Of a DNA stretch of 64,000 nucleotides, positions 1-8,811 are shown in pieces. The stretch covers positions 2,934,791-2,998,790 of the forward strand of contig NZ_AP018178.1 in NCBI RefSeq assembly GCF_002368195.1. The letters are read 5' to 3'. A model generated the notes under the pieces. It was not told where the DNA came from and ran no database searches. It saw only the letters and a list, made by a program, of their open reading frames with translations. The position numbers were made by a program, and so were the translations under genes. Numbering within the stretch: the stretch's first letter is position 1; each line of letters opens with the position of its first letter. This DNA is from Calothrix sp. NIES-2100 (GTDB taxonomy: Bacteria > Cyanobacteriota > Cyanobacteriia > Cyanobacteriales > Nostocaceae).

Positions 1-366
1 ATCTTGTAGTGATAGTTGGGAAGTCGTGAAAAATGCCTTTAACCCGTTAAAAGGCGCACCCGTGAAGAAACGAAAATCTAAAGCACCAGTGCGCCCTCCT
101 TTGTTGATAAAAGTGTGGGTATGTTCTTTCAGGCGTAAGTTATCTAAGGCCCCCACCTTCTGCATTAAGTCAAACAGTTGATAGTAGCAGCCAAAAAATA
201 CATGCAACCCCATTTCAACATGGTTGCCATCGCTATCAACCCAACTGCCAACTTTTCCACCGACAAACGGACGGGACTCAAAAATCTGAACTTCACAGCC
301 AGCATCCGCTAAATCAACAGCAGTTGCTAGCCCTGCTAGTCCCGCACCTACGATTGCAACGCGCAT
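1..366 (-). CDS. crtQ: Zeta-carotene desaturase, N-terminal part (cut by window edge)
   Basis: The reverse strand from 366 reads an open frame of 122 codons running off the window start. It begins MRVAIVGAGLAGLATAV, the dinucleotide-binding GxGxxG motif of FAD-dependent amine-oxidase-type desaturases. It continues with FESRPFVGGKVGSW, HVFFGCYYQLFDLM and HTFINKGG, segments I recognise as typical of cyanobacterial and plant zeta-carotene desaturase (Zds/CrtQ) rather than phytoene desaturase (CrtP). The enzyme converts zeta-carotene to lycopene (via neurosporene), using plastoquinone-linked electron transfer at membranes. The start is the ATG opening the nucleotide-binding motif. The C-terminal three quarters lie outside the window. 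Confidence 0.9.
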   Translation of the reverse strand, partial: MRVAIVGAGLAGLATAVDLADAGCEVQIFESRPFVGGKVGSWVDSDGNHVEMGLHVFFGCYYQLFDLMQKVGALDNLRLKEHTHTFINKGGRTGALDFRFFTGAPFNGLKAFFTTSQLSLQD

Positions 367-625
367 TCCGTCGTTCCTTTTCAGTTTCTTTACAGATTGT
401 AACTGGCCTAGTGTCGGAATTTGCTACTGAATATTCAGTTAATTAGGATTTAGGGGCATAGCAGTGTCTGGTTACACACTCTCATCTTTTAGCAGTCTTA
501 AGTCATGAGCAATACCTCATCACTAGCTCAAGTCAAGGGATTAAGTAACTCAGTACTTACTCGGTAAATACTGAATCAAGACAAGTATTTCCAGTATTTT
601 TGGTAAACACTTCTTACCTACTGGC

Positions 626-784
626 TTATTTATTGTCTTCTGAGGTGGATAAACCTCTAATCAGTTCCCGAATCACATCGGTTGCAGGTCTACCAGTCAG
701 CTGACAATATTGTTCCAGTTTTTCAGCTTCCTGTGCTGCAAGATTAACTGTTATACGTTTTACGGCCCACTTTTTATTTGTCAT
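626..784 (-). CDS. Small ribbon-helix-helix-like protein
   Basis: A 52-codon frame encodes MTNKKWAVKRITVNLAAQE followed by AEKLEQYCQLTGRPATDVIR and ELIRGLSTSEDNK. The layout is a short basic beta strand (VKRITVNL), a helix (AAQEAEKLEQYC), a turn with GRP, then a second helix (DVIRELIRGL). This is the shape of CopG/Arc-type ribbon-helix-helix DNA-binding proteins. An ATG two codons upstream (790) is an alternative start. No partner toxin is adjacent, so it could be an orphan regulator or antitoxin-like protein. The function is inferred from the fold pattern only. Confidence 0.6.
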   Translation of the reverse strand: MTNKKWAVKRITVNLAAQEAEKLEQYCQLTGRPATDVIRELIRGLSTSEDNK

Positions 785-790
785 TATCAT

Positions 791-2159
791 GCTATTTGCT
801 ATCTATTAACATCATGAACAACATCTAACTAAAGAATAAAGAAATAATATTCTTAGGATTAGTGTCAGTAAACCAGGTATGCCATTAGTAATAAAAAAGC
901 TAGTTTTCTCAAAAGTTGTTCATTTTCCAATAAAATATAAAATGCAGAATTGATTCGTTGCTGTTGTGACAGGAAAAATAGCGCACACTTGCCGTTAAAG
1001 GAAGTTATAGCGGCAAAAGCATCTTGGCTAAGTCTGGCGATTAAATTTTTTAATTCAACGGGCGTTCATAGTCTTAACTCAATCAAAATTTCCTAAATTT
1101 TTCTTCAACAAAAGCATATCGCTGACTCGTTAGACTAGTTCCTAAAAAACTCTGGAAGAAACATAATACCATAACATCTCACATTCAAGGAAAGAGGAAA
1201 TCATTATTTTTAAACGCGCCGTGGTCAAGGTGTTTTAGTTAGAGATGTGCTGTGCGATCGCTAGTCAGAAAGTCCACACTACCAGCTAACTCTCCACAGC
1301 AGAAAGTGTTTTCACTATCATTTGACTACTGCAAGCGTACTTGATACTCATAAATGGAGATGTTTATGCGGTCAAGACTTTGGTAATTTTGTTTTTCACT
1401 TTTTCTACTAAATTTGATATTGCAATTCAGTAGACTATGACTACCTCATGATAAATTTGGTTACTTACAGTTAATAAATGTTGAACTAACTTAAGGAAAG
1501 TTGAGAATGTTATTAACATCTCATAAATTAGTCTATAATTACTCAGCTTTTTTTCATTTACGCCTTCTTATATAGTTCAGTAGAGTTATTCATTTACTAA
1601 AAATTATTTTTCCTGATTTTTGGAAACCTAATTGCTCATTTGCTTAGATAAAAATGCAATAGATATGTGGTTTTTTGTCACTTATTTACAAGACCATAAT
1701 TACTGGATAAATCACTGTTTAATTCTACAGAGGTTATCTAGCTATCAAATTTTTGAACCTGTTTTGTCATCAAACATGAAGCAACTAACCATCACTGTAT
1801 AAAAAATATTGTACACCTCAATATTTTTTGGGTGCAGTTATTATAGCTATTCTTGCTAAAATTTAAATAATCTTTATTCAAGGGCTAAATAATAGTATTT
1901 CTCTGGCTTTATAAAAGAATTACAAAGTCATATGGGTGAATCTAAACTTTCAGTGAATAAGATGAATAAATTACAAAAGACAGAATCAGAAAAAACTTAT
2001 AAAAAGGTAGAGTTTAAAACAGTTGTGCTAAATTTTAACTAGCCTTACCTTGGCGCTACAATTGGAAGTTTTGTACTAATTTATACTTAATAACAAGGAC
2101 AAATAGTTAATAGAAAAAGCTCAGAATATAGTTACTTCATAAAGTTTTGAGTAAGTAAC
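791..2159. other. Long AT-rich intergenic stretch with no supported gene
   Basis: About 1.4 kb between the RHH-like gene and the repeat block upstream of moaA. It is AT-rich with many stops in all frames and has one HIP1-like site near 1256. I see no convincing open frame, tRNA, strong terminator or tandem repeat in it. Confidence 0.5.
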
Positions 2160-2500
2160 TAGCTGGAAAATGGGGCACTGGGGAGGCAGTGCGTTGGACG
2201 GGTTCCCCGGCTTGTAGACGCGGAGCGGCTTCCCGCAGGGTAGCAACTGCCGTCATTGGGCATTGGGCATGGGAGACAAGGGAGACGGGAAGGATATAAT
2301 TTTCAGGCCCTGGTTGCGTGATTTATTACACGACCGTCTAACTTGAAAATAAGGCACAGGGCAGATGGCAGAGGGCAGAAGGAAGGATTAAGATTTTCAT
2401 CCTTGGTTGTGCCACAACCTAGCGTGAATGGCTAGCTTGAAAATGGGCACTGGGGAGACAAGAAGGATGAGGGGGATGAGAGCCTGTTTATCAGGTTGCA
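2160..2500. repeat. Degenerate dispersed repeat bounded by TTTTCA / TGAAAAT ends
   Basis: Three related modules end in 'CTTGAAAAT' or 'CTGGAAAAT' followed by a G-rich 'GGCAC.GGG' segment (near 2162, 2342 and 2433). They alternate with 'ATTTTCA.(C)CCTTGGTTGTG'-like segments (near 2300 and 2394). Related pieces recur on the other strand near 8812-8936. It looks like partial tandem duplication of a small dispersed element. Confidence 0.45.
2184..2254. repeat. Small dispersed palindromic repeat (GGCAGT...AACTGCC family)
   Basis: Starts AGGCAGTGCGTTGG and ends GCAACTGCCGTC, so the ends form an imperfect inverted repeat. Related copies occur at 48680-48725 and 51021-51066, with nested versions at 7446-7604. 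This resembles the very small mobile repeats described in Nostoc genomes. Confidence 0.7.
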
Positions 2501-2541
2501 TTTCGCTTACGGAAATAGAATAGAAATAAACATGCTCAAAA

Positions 2542-3528
2542 ATGAACCAGGTAGATTACCTCAGGATTAGCTTAATCGACCGCTGCAATTTCCGGTGTCA
2601 ATACTGTATGCCGGAAGGTGCGGAAATAGACTATATTCTCCAGCACCAACTTCTCAGTGATGTGGAACTCCTCACCCTGATTCAAGAAGTATTTATTCCT
2701 GTTGGTTTTACCCGGTTTCGGTTGACTGGGGGAGAACCTTTACTGCGTCCTCATGTGGTGGAATTGGTGAGAGCGATCGCATCTTTTCCCCAAACCCAAG
2801 ATTTGTCCATGACAACTAACGGCTTTTTACTAGCCCCGATCGCCCAAAATCTCTACGATGCAGGTTTGCGACGCATTAATATTAGCCTAGACTCTCTAGA
2901 ACCAGAAACCTTTGACCAAATTATCGGCAATCGCGGTCGTGGAAGGTGGGAGCAAGTTTGGCAGGGAATTCAAGCCGCCTATCGTGTCGGTTTCGACCCC
3001 TTGAAGCTGAATGTAGTGGTGATCCCTGGGGTGAATGACCATGAAGTTCTCGATTTAGCTGCTTTGACCCTTGAGCGCAACTGGCACGTCCGGTTTATTG
3101 AGTTTATGCCTATTGGTAACTGGCAATTATTTGGCGATCGCGGATGGGTTTCTTCTGCACAATTACGGCAACAAATCCGCGATCGCTGGGGATTGACAGA
3201 TTCTCAAGTTTGTGGCGCTGGGCCAGCCGATGTGTTTCAGATTCCGGGAGCCAAGGGAACATTGGGATTCATCAGTCAGATGTCCGAGTGTTTTTGCGAT
3301 CGCTGCAACCGAATGCGCTTGAGTGCAGACGGTTGGCTGCGTCCTTGTTTATTAAATGAAAATGGTCAAATTGATTTAAAAAATGCTCTCCGGGCTGGTA
3401 TCAGTACCGCACAATTACAAGAGCAAGTGAGACATTTATTAGGGATTAAGCCCGAAATAAACTTTAAGCAACGGGAATCTGGCACTGTAGGTACATATAC
3501 ACGTACTATGTCCCAAATTGGCGGCTAG
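2542..3528 (+). CDS. moaA: GTP 3',8-cyclase MoaA (molybdenum cofactor biosynthesis)
   Basis: A radical-SAM enzyme of 328 aa, the usual family length. With MoaC it converts GTP to cyclic pyranopterin monophosphate, the first step of molybdopterin synthesis. The SAM-binding [4Fe-4S] motif is C15xxxC19xxC22 (RCNFRCQYC). TGGEPLLR follows, and the C-terminal GTP-binding cluster is in CFCDRCNRMRLSADG...LRPC. The protein ends in the conserved Gly-Gly (SQIGG) needed for catalysis in the family. The ATG at 2542 gives the normal N-terminus just ahead of LRISLIDRC. It is convergent with rpsD. The cofactor would be needed by the PaoABC-type enzyme at 14.8-18.6 kb. Confidence 0.95.
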   Translation: MNQVDYLRISLIDRCNFRCQYCMPEGAEIDYILQHQLLSDVELLTLIQEVFIPVGFTRFRLTGGEPLLRPHVVELVRAIASFPQTQDLSMTTNGFLLAPIAQNLYDAGLRRINISLDSLEPETFDQIIGNRGRGRWEQVWQGIQAAYRVGFDPLKLNVVVIPGVNDHEVLDLAALTLERNWHVRFIEFMPIGNWQLFGDRGWVSSAQLRQQIRDRWGLTDSQVCGAGPADVFQIPGAKGTLGFISQMSECFCDRCNRMRLSADGWLRPCLLNENGQIDLKNALRAGISTAQLQEQVRHLLGIKPEINFKQRESGTVGTYTRTMSQIGG

Positions 3529-3589
3529 TCAATAATCGTTCTTACAAAGTTCTGATCTAAGGAAGCCTTAGCTCAGACTTTGCGCTTTG

Positions 3590-3624
3590 TCATTTGTCCT
3601 TTGCAAATAACTCAGGACAAATGA
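3590..3624. terminator. Hairpin between convergent moaA and rpsD
   Basis: TCATTTGTCCT (3590-3600) pairs with AGGACAAATGA (3614-3624): an 11-bp stem and 13-nt loop placed between two convergent gene ends. There is no clear U-tract, so termination is plausible but not certain. The arms are also made of heptad-like repeat sequence. Confidence 0.35.
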
Positions 3625-3641
3625 CTAAAGACAAATAACTA

Positions 3642-4250
3642 TTACGCTTGTCGTGAGTAGTATTCCACCACCAGCAGTTCGTTAACTTGTAGCGCCACCC
3701 ATTCTCTTTCAATAACACCGTTGACTTTACCAACCAGCTTGGTTTTATCAAACTCCAGATGACTGGGTAGGTTAGCTAGTCCAGGATATTGGAGATTGGT
3801 TTCTACCAACTTACGGGATGCTTCTTTATTCCTAACAGCAATTTCTTCCCCAGGACGGCACTGATAACTAGCAATATTAACTACACGTCCATTCACAGTG
3901 ATATGGCCGTGATTTACCAGTTGACGCGCAGCCGGAATAGTTGGAGCTAGACCCAAGCGGAAGACCGTATTATCCAGGCGCATTTCTAGCAGTTGCAACA
4001 GCACTTGTCCGGTAGAACCAGTAACTCGTCTGGCTTTGCGGACATAACGTAGCAGTTGCTTTTCGGTCAAACCGTAGTTGAAGCGTAGCTTTTGCTTTTC
4101 TTCTAGACGGATAGCATACTCAGAACGCTTTTTGCGGTTCTGACCATGCTGACCAGGTGGATAAGCTCGTCTAGCACTTTTACGAGTTAATCCTGGTAAG
4201 TCGCCCAAGCGACGTACAATTCTGAGGCGAGGCCCTCTATATCGGGACAT
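3642..4250 (-). CDS. rpsD: 30S ribosomal protein S4
   Basis: 202 aa, the normal S4 length. It starts MSRYRGPRLRIVRRLGDLPG, followed by the KSARRAYPPGQHG segment. The RNA-binding S4 domain (about residues 93-155) has LEMRLDNTVFRLGLAPTIPA ARQLVNHGHI(T)VNGR. S4 is a primary 16S rRNA binder that nucleates 30S assembly and in many bacteria also acts as a translational repressor. In cyanobacteria it often stands alone outside the alpha operon, as here. The ATG at 4250 is the only sensible start. Confidence 0.97.
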   Translation of the reverse strand: MSRYRGPRLRIVRRLGDLPGLTRKSARRAYPPGQHGQNRKKRSEYAIRLEEKQKLRFNYGLTEKQLLRYVRKARRVTGSTGQVLLQLLEMRLDNTVFRLGLAPTIPAARQLVNHGHITVNGRVVNIASYQCRPGEEIAVRNKEASRKLVETNLQYPGLANLPSHLEFDKTKLVGKVNGVIEREWVALQVNELLVVEYYSRQA

Positions 4251-4299
4251 GTGTTTCCTTAATCTAATCCTGTTTCAACTTTACCCAGACATTTTATTG

Positions 4300-4533
4300 T
4301 GACACTCCCCCGACTAAACAAATAAGGCGATCGCTGATTTGTTCGTCAAGTCAGGGGATTCTTGGTTCTGCGAAAATCCTTGCTCCAGCAGAATTGATTC
4401 TACTAGAGTAGAAATATTTTCTTGACACCAGTTGCTTTAAGTCGGTACAACCGACGGCATTTGCTTCAATTTTGGCAACCAAAGCAATACCTTCCCAAAG
4501 CAGTGGCTCCCAAGCGTAAAATCCCCAGTGCCC
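4300..4533 (-). pseudogene. Remnant of an IS200/IS605-type element (TnpB C-terminus plus right end)
   Basis: On the reverse strand a short frame (about 60 codons, no start, preceded by a TAG) reads ...LLWEGIALVAKIEANAVG, continues ...CTDLKQLVSRKY and ends AEPRIP-stop. A hairpin (CCCCGACT near 4307 with AGTCAGGGG near 4349) and the boundary motif GAGTGTCA follow. The 'EPRI... hairpin ...GAGTGTCA' layout is shared with the remnant at 48543 and is typical of the right end of cyanobacterial IS605-family elements after tnpB. No catalytic part of TnpB and no TnpA is present. Confidence 0.55.
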
Positions 4534-4604
4534 CTAGGTACTCAAATCCATTGTTTTTTGTTTCCTAGTTTCGTAGACTACTCAATCGCTAGATTGGTTC
4601 ACGT

Positions 4605-4626
4605 AGTATTTCCACCCGGAAATACT
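4605..4626. repeat. Perfect small hairpin
   Basis: AGTATTTCC pairs with GGAAATACT around a 4-nt ACCC loop, a 9-bp perfect stem. It might mark the other end of the adjacent IS605-type remnant. No T-tract follows. Confidence 0.4.
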
Positions 4627-4973
4627 TTTTACGTTGTCTACTTATCTTCGATCAAAATATAGTAGCACATCGAAACAGGAGAATTCCTCCTACAGCGGGT
4701 TTGATCCCAGACTCCATCTAGAGTTCAGGGGTAAAAAGCTGTTGAGCACAGGGGATGAGGAGATGAGGGAGATATGGGGAGTGTGGGGAGTTTTCTTCCC
4801 CATGCCCAATGACCAATGACTATTGACTATCGACCCCTGACCCTTATTGAATTTTAATGAGTTATGCTCGACTATGCTGCCCAAATTACCTAGATAGATA
4901 AGATTGATTGCACTTATTGAGTTAGCATAGCCTTGGGTGTTTGGAGAATGGGAATTTTAAGGAGTAAAAATCG

Positions 4974-5588
4974 ATGAGCAAAAAAGGCGGTTCTGACTAT
5001 AAAATTTTGTCGGCTAAAGCAGTTAAGGTGACAGCGCCAGTTTTAGCGATCGCCGGATGGTTGGCAACGATGGTTCCTACTATGGCTATCATCCCCTCCT
5101 ACAGCAGCAATGATTACCGTACCTGTGCTGGTCAGCTATTGCGTGTCAACATAAATGCCAATGCTGCATCACAAGCTTGTGCTGGCGCACTACGTCCACG
5201 GGACTTGTCTGCCTGCGTAGTTAAAATTAACAAGGAGACACAAATTAACGCTGTAGAGGCTCTCACTACCTGTAGCAAAGCTCGTCGCCCTGAAGAGTTA
5301 GCTAGCTGTGTAGTTGGTATTAGCCTCTATCCTAGTAAGGAGGCAGCTAACCCAACAATTTTAAATTACTGCGGCCGCAGTTTATTGCCAGTGAGTTTTG
5401 GTCAGTGTGTCGTAGGCTTACGTAGTGAAATTAAGTCGGCTCTGATTCCCACACTTGAAACTTGTATTAATGGCAGTGATAGAGTTAGTGCCACTACACC
5501 TTCGATACTACCGCAAGTTCAAGGAGGCACAGAATTTCGCCCTACTTTTGAAACAACTCCAATTCCTACACAACCAGGTAGTAATTGA
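4974..5588 (+). CDS. Exported protein with three Cys-pair repeats, unknown function
   Basis: 204 aa. The N-terminus has basic residues (MSKKGGSDYK) and a hydrophobic stretch (APVLAIAGWLATMVPTMAII, about 25-44), so it is probably exported or membrane-anchored. The body holds three repeats built on C...A..RP.(D/E)L..CVV.I: ACAGALRPRDLSACVVKI, TCSKARRPEELASCVVGI and YCGRSLLPVSFGQCVVGL. Each pairs two cysteines about 14 residues apart, suggesting disulfides. The C-terminus is Pro/Thr-rich and low in complexity. A good ribosome-binding site (AAGGAG, 4959-4964) sits 9 nt before the ATG. It is convergent with hetR. I do not recognise a named family, and a link to heterocyst biology would be guesswork. 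Confidence 0.8.
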   Translation: MSKKGGSDYKILSAKAVKVTAPVLAIAGWLATMVPTMAIIPSYSSNDYRTCAGQLLRVNINANAASQACAGALRPRDLSACVVKINKETQINAVEALTTCSKARRPEELASCVVGISLYPSKEAANPTILNYCGRSLLPVSFGQCVVGLRSEIKSALIPTLETCINGSDRVSATTPSILPQVQGGTEFRPTFETTPIPTQPGSN

Positions 5589-5699
5589 AGCTCCCATGCA
5601 GAGGGCACGGGAGTAGCACTTCGACTGCGCTCAGTGACCCGGGGACAGAGGAGACAAGGAAGACAAATGACTATTGACCATTGACAAATGACAAAGCTA

Positions 5700-6599
5700 T
5701 TAGTCTTCTTTCTTGCCAAACACTAACTGTAAAATCATCGGTATGCCACCTTCTTGGTGATATCTATCTGCCCAAGCCCGCAGCACTTCATCCAATTCTT
5801 CCATAGCCTGCTCAAAACGTTCTGGCGGAATATCCAGTTCTTCTAAGGCTCGCATGGAATTTGGTCGCCGTTCTGCCCAATCTTTCATCAGCCGGAAATA
5901 CCGCGCGGTATCTTCGACCATGATATAAGTGCGCTCTTGGTCGTCTGCTGGCGCGTAAAAAGGACGAGTCAGAGCATAGAAAGGCATACCCCAAGGAGAA
6001 TCAATGCGCGTTACCGTACCGGAGTAGAGCAGACGGCGCTTGATATGCTCTGCTAAAGCTTCGCTCAAAGGCATTTGATGCTCAAGTGGCATATCCTCTT
6101 GCGATCGCTTATGCAAAAATTCAATTAATTCTAAAAACTCAAAAGAAGTAATTAACTGAGCATCAGGCAGATTACTTGGTAGTTTCTGCTCAATTTGCCT
6201 TTTTTCTTCGGTTGTCAGACTTGTGCCAGGAATGCGCGATTTTCCTGGACGCCAAGGATATTTTTCCATCCAGACATAAGGCAATTGAATCAAATAGCGA
6301 GGCTCCTGAGAACCCAGCATCTTCAGCAATTTCCCTTCAGTCAGGGCTTGTCTGACTTCCTCCACAATAATTTTGACCCGCTTCGGCTCTAAGTGGTGCA
6401 AATGTCCTGTCATTCGCAGGTTTTGCCCTTGCTCCAGGTAGGTCATATAAATTGCGCATTTGGCCGCTGTAGCCGCTGCATCTAAAAAAGCCCCATGCCT
6501 GTGCCCACTAGTCCGCATGGCACTAAAAGCCAGATAAAGCATGATCTGATCCATTGCACTGGGGCCGAGACGTTTGATCAGATCGATGTCGTTACTCAT
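5700..6599 (-). CDS. hetR: HetR, master regulator of heterocyst differentiation
   Basis: 299 aa, full length for HetR, starting MSNDIDLIKRLGPSAMDQIM. HetR is a DNA-binding dimer that activates the heterocyst programme and is inhibited by PatS/HetN RGSGR peptides. Residues reported as important in the family are all present: Cys48 (AAK-C-AIY), Ser152 (ITSFEF), Arg223 (DQERTY), and Glu253/Glu254/Asp256 (ALEELD) in the Hood domain that binds the inhibitory peptide. The N-terminal helix-turn-helix part covers about 1-98, the flap about 99-216 and the Hood about 217-299. No strong Shine-Dalgarno precedes the ATG at 6599. It has a long leader with two promoter candidates and is convergent with the Cys-repeat gene. 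It looks intact and functional. Confidence 0.98.
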   Translation of the reverse strand: MSNDIDLIKRLGPSAMDQIMLYLAFSAMRTSGHRHGAFLDAAATAAKCAIYMTYLEQGQNLRMTGHLHHLEPKRVKIIVEEVRQALTEGKLLKMLGSQEPRYLIQLPYVWMEKYPWRPGKSRIPGTSLTTEEKRQIEQKLPSNLPDAQLITSFEFLELIEFLHKRSQEDMPLEHQMPLSEALAEHIKRRLLYSGTVTRIDSPWGMPFYALTRPFYAPADDQERTYIMVEDTARYFRLMKDWAERRPNSMRALEELDIPPERFEQAMEELDEVLRAWADRYHQEGGIPMILQLVFGKKED

Positions 6600-6790
6600 A
6601 TAACAGACAGTTAAATAGCACGTTTACAAATTTATTAGCCGTAGGAAAGTAAGTAGTATACACCCGACTGAAGGCAATATTTTCACTTCAGATTATTTAT
6701 TATGCTTCAACTATGAGGTTGTTGCTAGTCATAATTGTGAATTTCCGCGTATTTTGTGGCACATAGTTACAAAAAATACTCTTGGCGTAA

Positions 6791-6796
6791 TTTATA
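6791..6796 (-). promoter_or_regulatory. Candidate -10 box of a proximal hetR promoter
   Basis: Read on the reverse strand, TATAAA lies here and would place a transcript start near 6784, about 185 nt upstream of the hetR ATG. A start near -184 is reported for hetR of Anabaena PCC 7120. The match rests on spacing only. I found no clean GTA-N8-TAC NtcA site beside it. Confidence 0.4.
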
Positions 6797-6881
6797 TTGA
6801 CTGTAACCGTATTATCACTTAGGCATTAATACTTCCTTCTTCTGCTAGGCTTGATAAGTGAGATACTTAAAAAAGTATACT

Positions 6882-6887
6882 ATTATA
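6882..6887 (-). promoter_or_regulatory. Candidate -10 box of the distal (about -271) hetR promoter
   Basis: A perfect TATAAT on the reverse strand predicts a start near 6875, about 275 nt before the hetR ATG. This agrees with the developmentally regulated -271 start known for hetR in Anabaena PCC 7120. It sits in very AT-rich DNA, so a chance match is possible. Confidence 0.45.
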
Positions 6888-7430
6888 AGGTGTGTCAAAA
6901 ATATCTTATCATACTTAGTTAATTTCTGAACCTGTTATGGCGTTTATTTGATACATATAAATGCTCAACAGAAATATTTGAAAATCAGCAGTCAATATAA
7001 TTAGCTACTACTTAAGGTTGCTGATCAATGTGTGAGAGCAGTAAATTGATATCGTTAATCAGCATTCAAAATTTGAGTTTAAGATTTAGAACTCAAAGGT
7101 ACTCTTTACAGAAATGAGATATTTTGAATCGAAACTGAAAAACGGATCAGCCTTCACTGCTATCTCTTTATTGACTGTTGCCGGGAGCCAAAAATACACA
7201 CTTTACATAAAGCTGATTAGTGTGCTCCCAAAATAACTTGTTAGTTTTTTCTTAAATTATCCCTTAATAATATCACTTTTTGAGATTAATTTGCCAAAAT
7301 TAATCTATTTTTTAATGTTTTTTCACTTATGACTATATTTTTTTATACAAAAAGTAAATTAAATCGAGTTGATATTTTCATCACGAAGGTTAAGTGCAAA
7401 GTAGATACAAATTACTTTGGAAATGGGGGA
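6888..7430. other. hetR upstream region, no gene seen
   Basis: About 540 bp of AT-rich DNA upstream of the hetR promoter candidates. Further upstream hetR start sites (about -700 in Anabaena) would fall here, near 7300. No open frame or palindrome worth calling was found before the nested repeats that start at 7446. Confidence 0.4.
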
Positions 7431-7445
7431 TTGGGAATTGGGGAG

Positions 7446-7604
7446 CCACTGCGTTGGTGAGGCAGTCCGATCTTGGGGAGCCACTGCGGTCTTGGGGTTT
7501 CCCCAAGTGGAGCAAGTGGCGTGGTTTCCCCCAGGAGGAACTGCCGAAAGGGTTTCCCGGCTTGTAGACGCGGAGCGGCTTCCCGCAGGGTAGCAAGTGG
7601 CGTC
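7446..7604. repeat. Three-level nested small palindromic repeats
   Basis: Outer pair CCACTGCGTTGG (7446) / GCAAGTGGCGTC (to 7604); middle pair GGCAGTCCGATCTTGGGG (7461) / CCCCCAGGAGGAACTGCC (to about 7545); inner pair CCACTGCGGTCTTGGGG (7481) / GCAAGTGGCG (to 7522). Each pair interrupts the next, as expected of repeated insertion of one palindromic repeat family into itself. Apparent frames here are by-products of the repeats. Confidence 0.7.
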
Positions 7605-7695
7605 ATTGGGCATTGATGATTTCTGTGCTTCATAGGGTCTCCTTGTCTCCCTAGTCCTTAGCCCCTAACCCCTAACCCCTAGTTCACTGTGTATT

Positions 7696-8787
7696 TTATT
7701 CCCATCCTTGCATCTCTACTAATTCCATACACAATTGGTTAATTTGCTCTAAGTTAGGTTTGTGAGGCAGAGTTGATTTTGTGTAAGCAGTTTCCATGTT
7801 GGCAACTAATTCTTCTGCCATTTTCATCACTTGCTCATAAGAATATGTGCCTTGAAGAATAGCTTTTAAATCATCTGCATCACCGGCTATTCTTCTATCA
7901 ACAGTAATTTCTCCTTGTTGCAAAATTTCGATTCCACTACGTAGAAGTCTAATGCAATGCATACCATGTTTTAGGTCGAACCCAGACTTTCTTTCCATTT
8001 CTGCCCTAGCTGGATTTCTATTTTCCTGCCATGATAAGTAAGATTTCCATTCTCTTAAAGCTACTTGATAATTTTGACTTTTCTGAAGTAGGCGAATAAA
8101 ATCTTTGCGGCTATTAGTTAGATTTTGTGTGTATTCCAGTGTTTCATCAGGTAAAGTATATTGTTTGAGTACACCTTTAAAATCAATGTCTGCCGTCAGC
8201 AGTTTGTATAATTGCTCCGCTTCTTCTAGAAATTCAATTCTGCCTCTAATTAAGAGATAAAGATACTCCAGAAAAGCATTTAGATCATCTTTAATTAGTG
8301 GTAATTCGTCTTCTATACCAAAATCTGATGGGATTGGTTTCTTTTGCGGGGGATTTAATAACCACTTGCGATGGCTTTCCATCTTTTTAATTTGGGCGAA
8401 AGCATAACCAGAATAAGTATGTTTTACTTTCTTACTTAAAAATAGCTGTTTGTGATTGATTAAATGCTGCCCAACGTTTGTGAGTACAGGATAGTTACCT
8501 AACCACAGCAATTCTAAAACATTGGGATTAGCTCCAGCTAATAAATTAAGGATTTTTCTTAATTCATAGATAACTGTATCTTGATTGTTATCCAAAAATG
8601 GAAATATTCCTGGTTCATTCCAGCCATTTTCTTTTTGTTCTATGCGATCAAATCCCAAGTAGTACCTTTTAGGGGCGATAAACACACCCCGGTAATCAAA
8701 ATCAGAATCAGGACGATTTAATCCATAGCCGTGACTACCTGCTAAGCCAATCAGAATTGTTCTTTGTTCAACGTCTATTCTTTTCAT
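7696..8787 (-). CDS. Predicted nucleotidyltransferase, RlaP-like (DNA polymerase beta superfamily)
   Basis: 363 aa. The N-terminal catalytic segment has LIGLAGSHGYGLNRPDSDFD followed by YRGVF. This is the GS-x(8-12)-DxD signature of pol-beta-type nucleotidyltransferases in the form typical of the RlaP/COG3541 group (PF10127). The rest is helical with a conserved central HRKWLLNP and a C-terminal GFDLKHGMHCIRLLRSG motif, both usual for that group. Members are found alone or beside RNA repair ligases; the substrate is not established. No ligase or other repair gene is adjacent here. ATG at 8787. Confidence 0.8.
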   Translation of the reverse strand: MKRIDVEQRTILIGLAGSHGYGLNRPDSDFDYRGVFIAPKRYYLGFDRIEQKENGWNEPGIFPFLDNNQDTVIYELRKILNLLAGANPNVLELLWLGNYPVLTNVGQHLINHKQLFLSKKVKHTYSGYAFAQIKKMESHRKWLLNPPQKKPIPSDFGIEDELPLIKDDLNAFLEYLYLLIRGRIEFLEEAEQLYKLLTADIDFKGVLKQYTLPDETLEYTQNLTNSRKDFIRLLQKSQNYQVALREWKSYLSWQENRNPARAEMERKSGFDLKHGMHCIRLLRSGIEILQQGEITVDRRIAGDADDLKAILQGTYSYEQVMKMAEELVANMETAYTKSTLPHKPNLEQINQLCMELVEMQGWE

Positions 8788-8811
8788 TTCAGTTCCTTAC
8801 AGGCTTTAGCC

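Noticed and set aside
4634..4884. Small frames of 61 and 64 codons
   Set aside because: They overlap on opposite strands, contain heptad-like spacer sequence (ATGACCAATGAC) and show no family features.
6600..6900. NtcA-binding site upstream of hetR
   Set aside because: Candidate GTA...TAC pairs do not have the 8-bp spacing, so no site is called.
7359..7633. Three short reverse-strand frames
   Set aside because: They lie entirely in nested palindromic repeats and heptads, with no ribosome-binding site.
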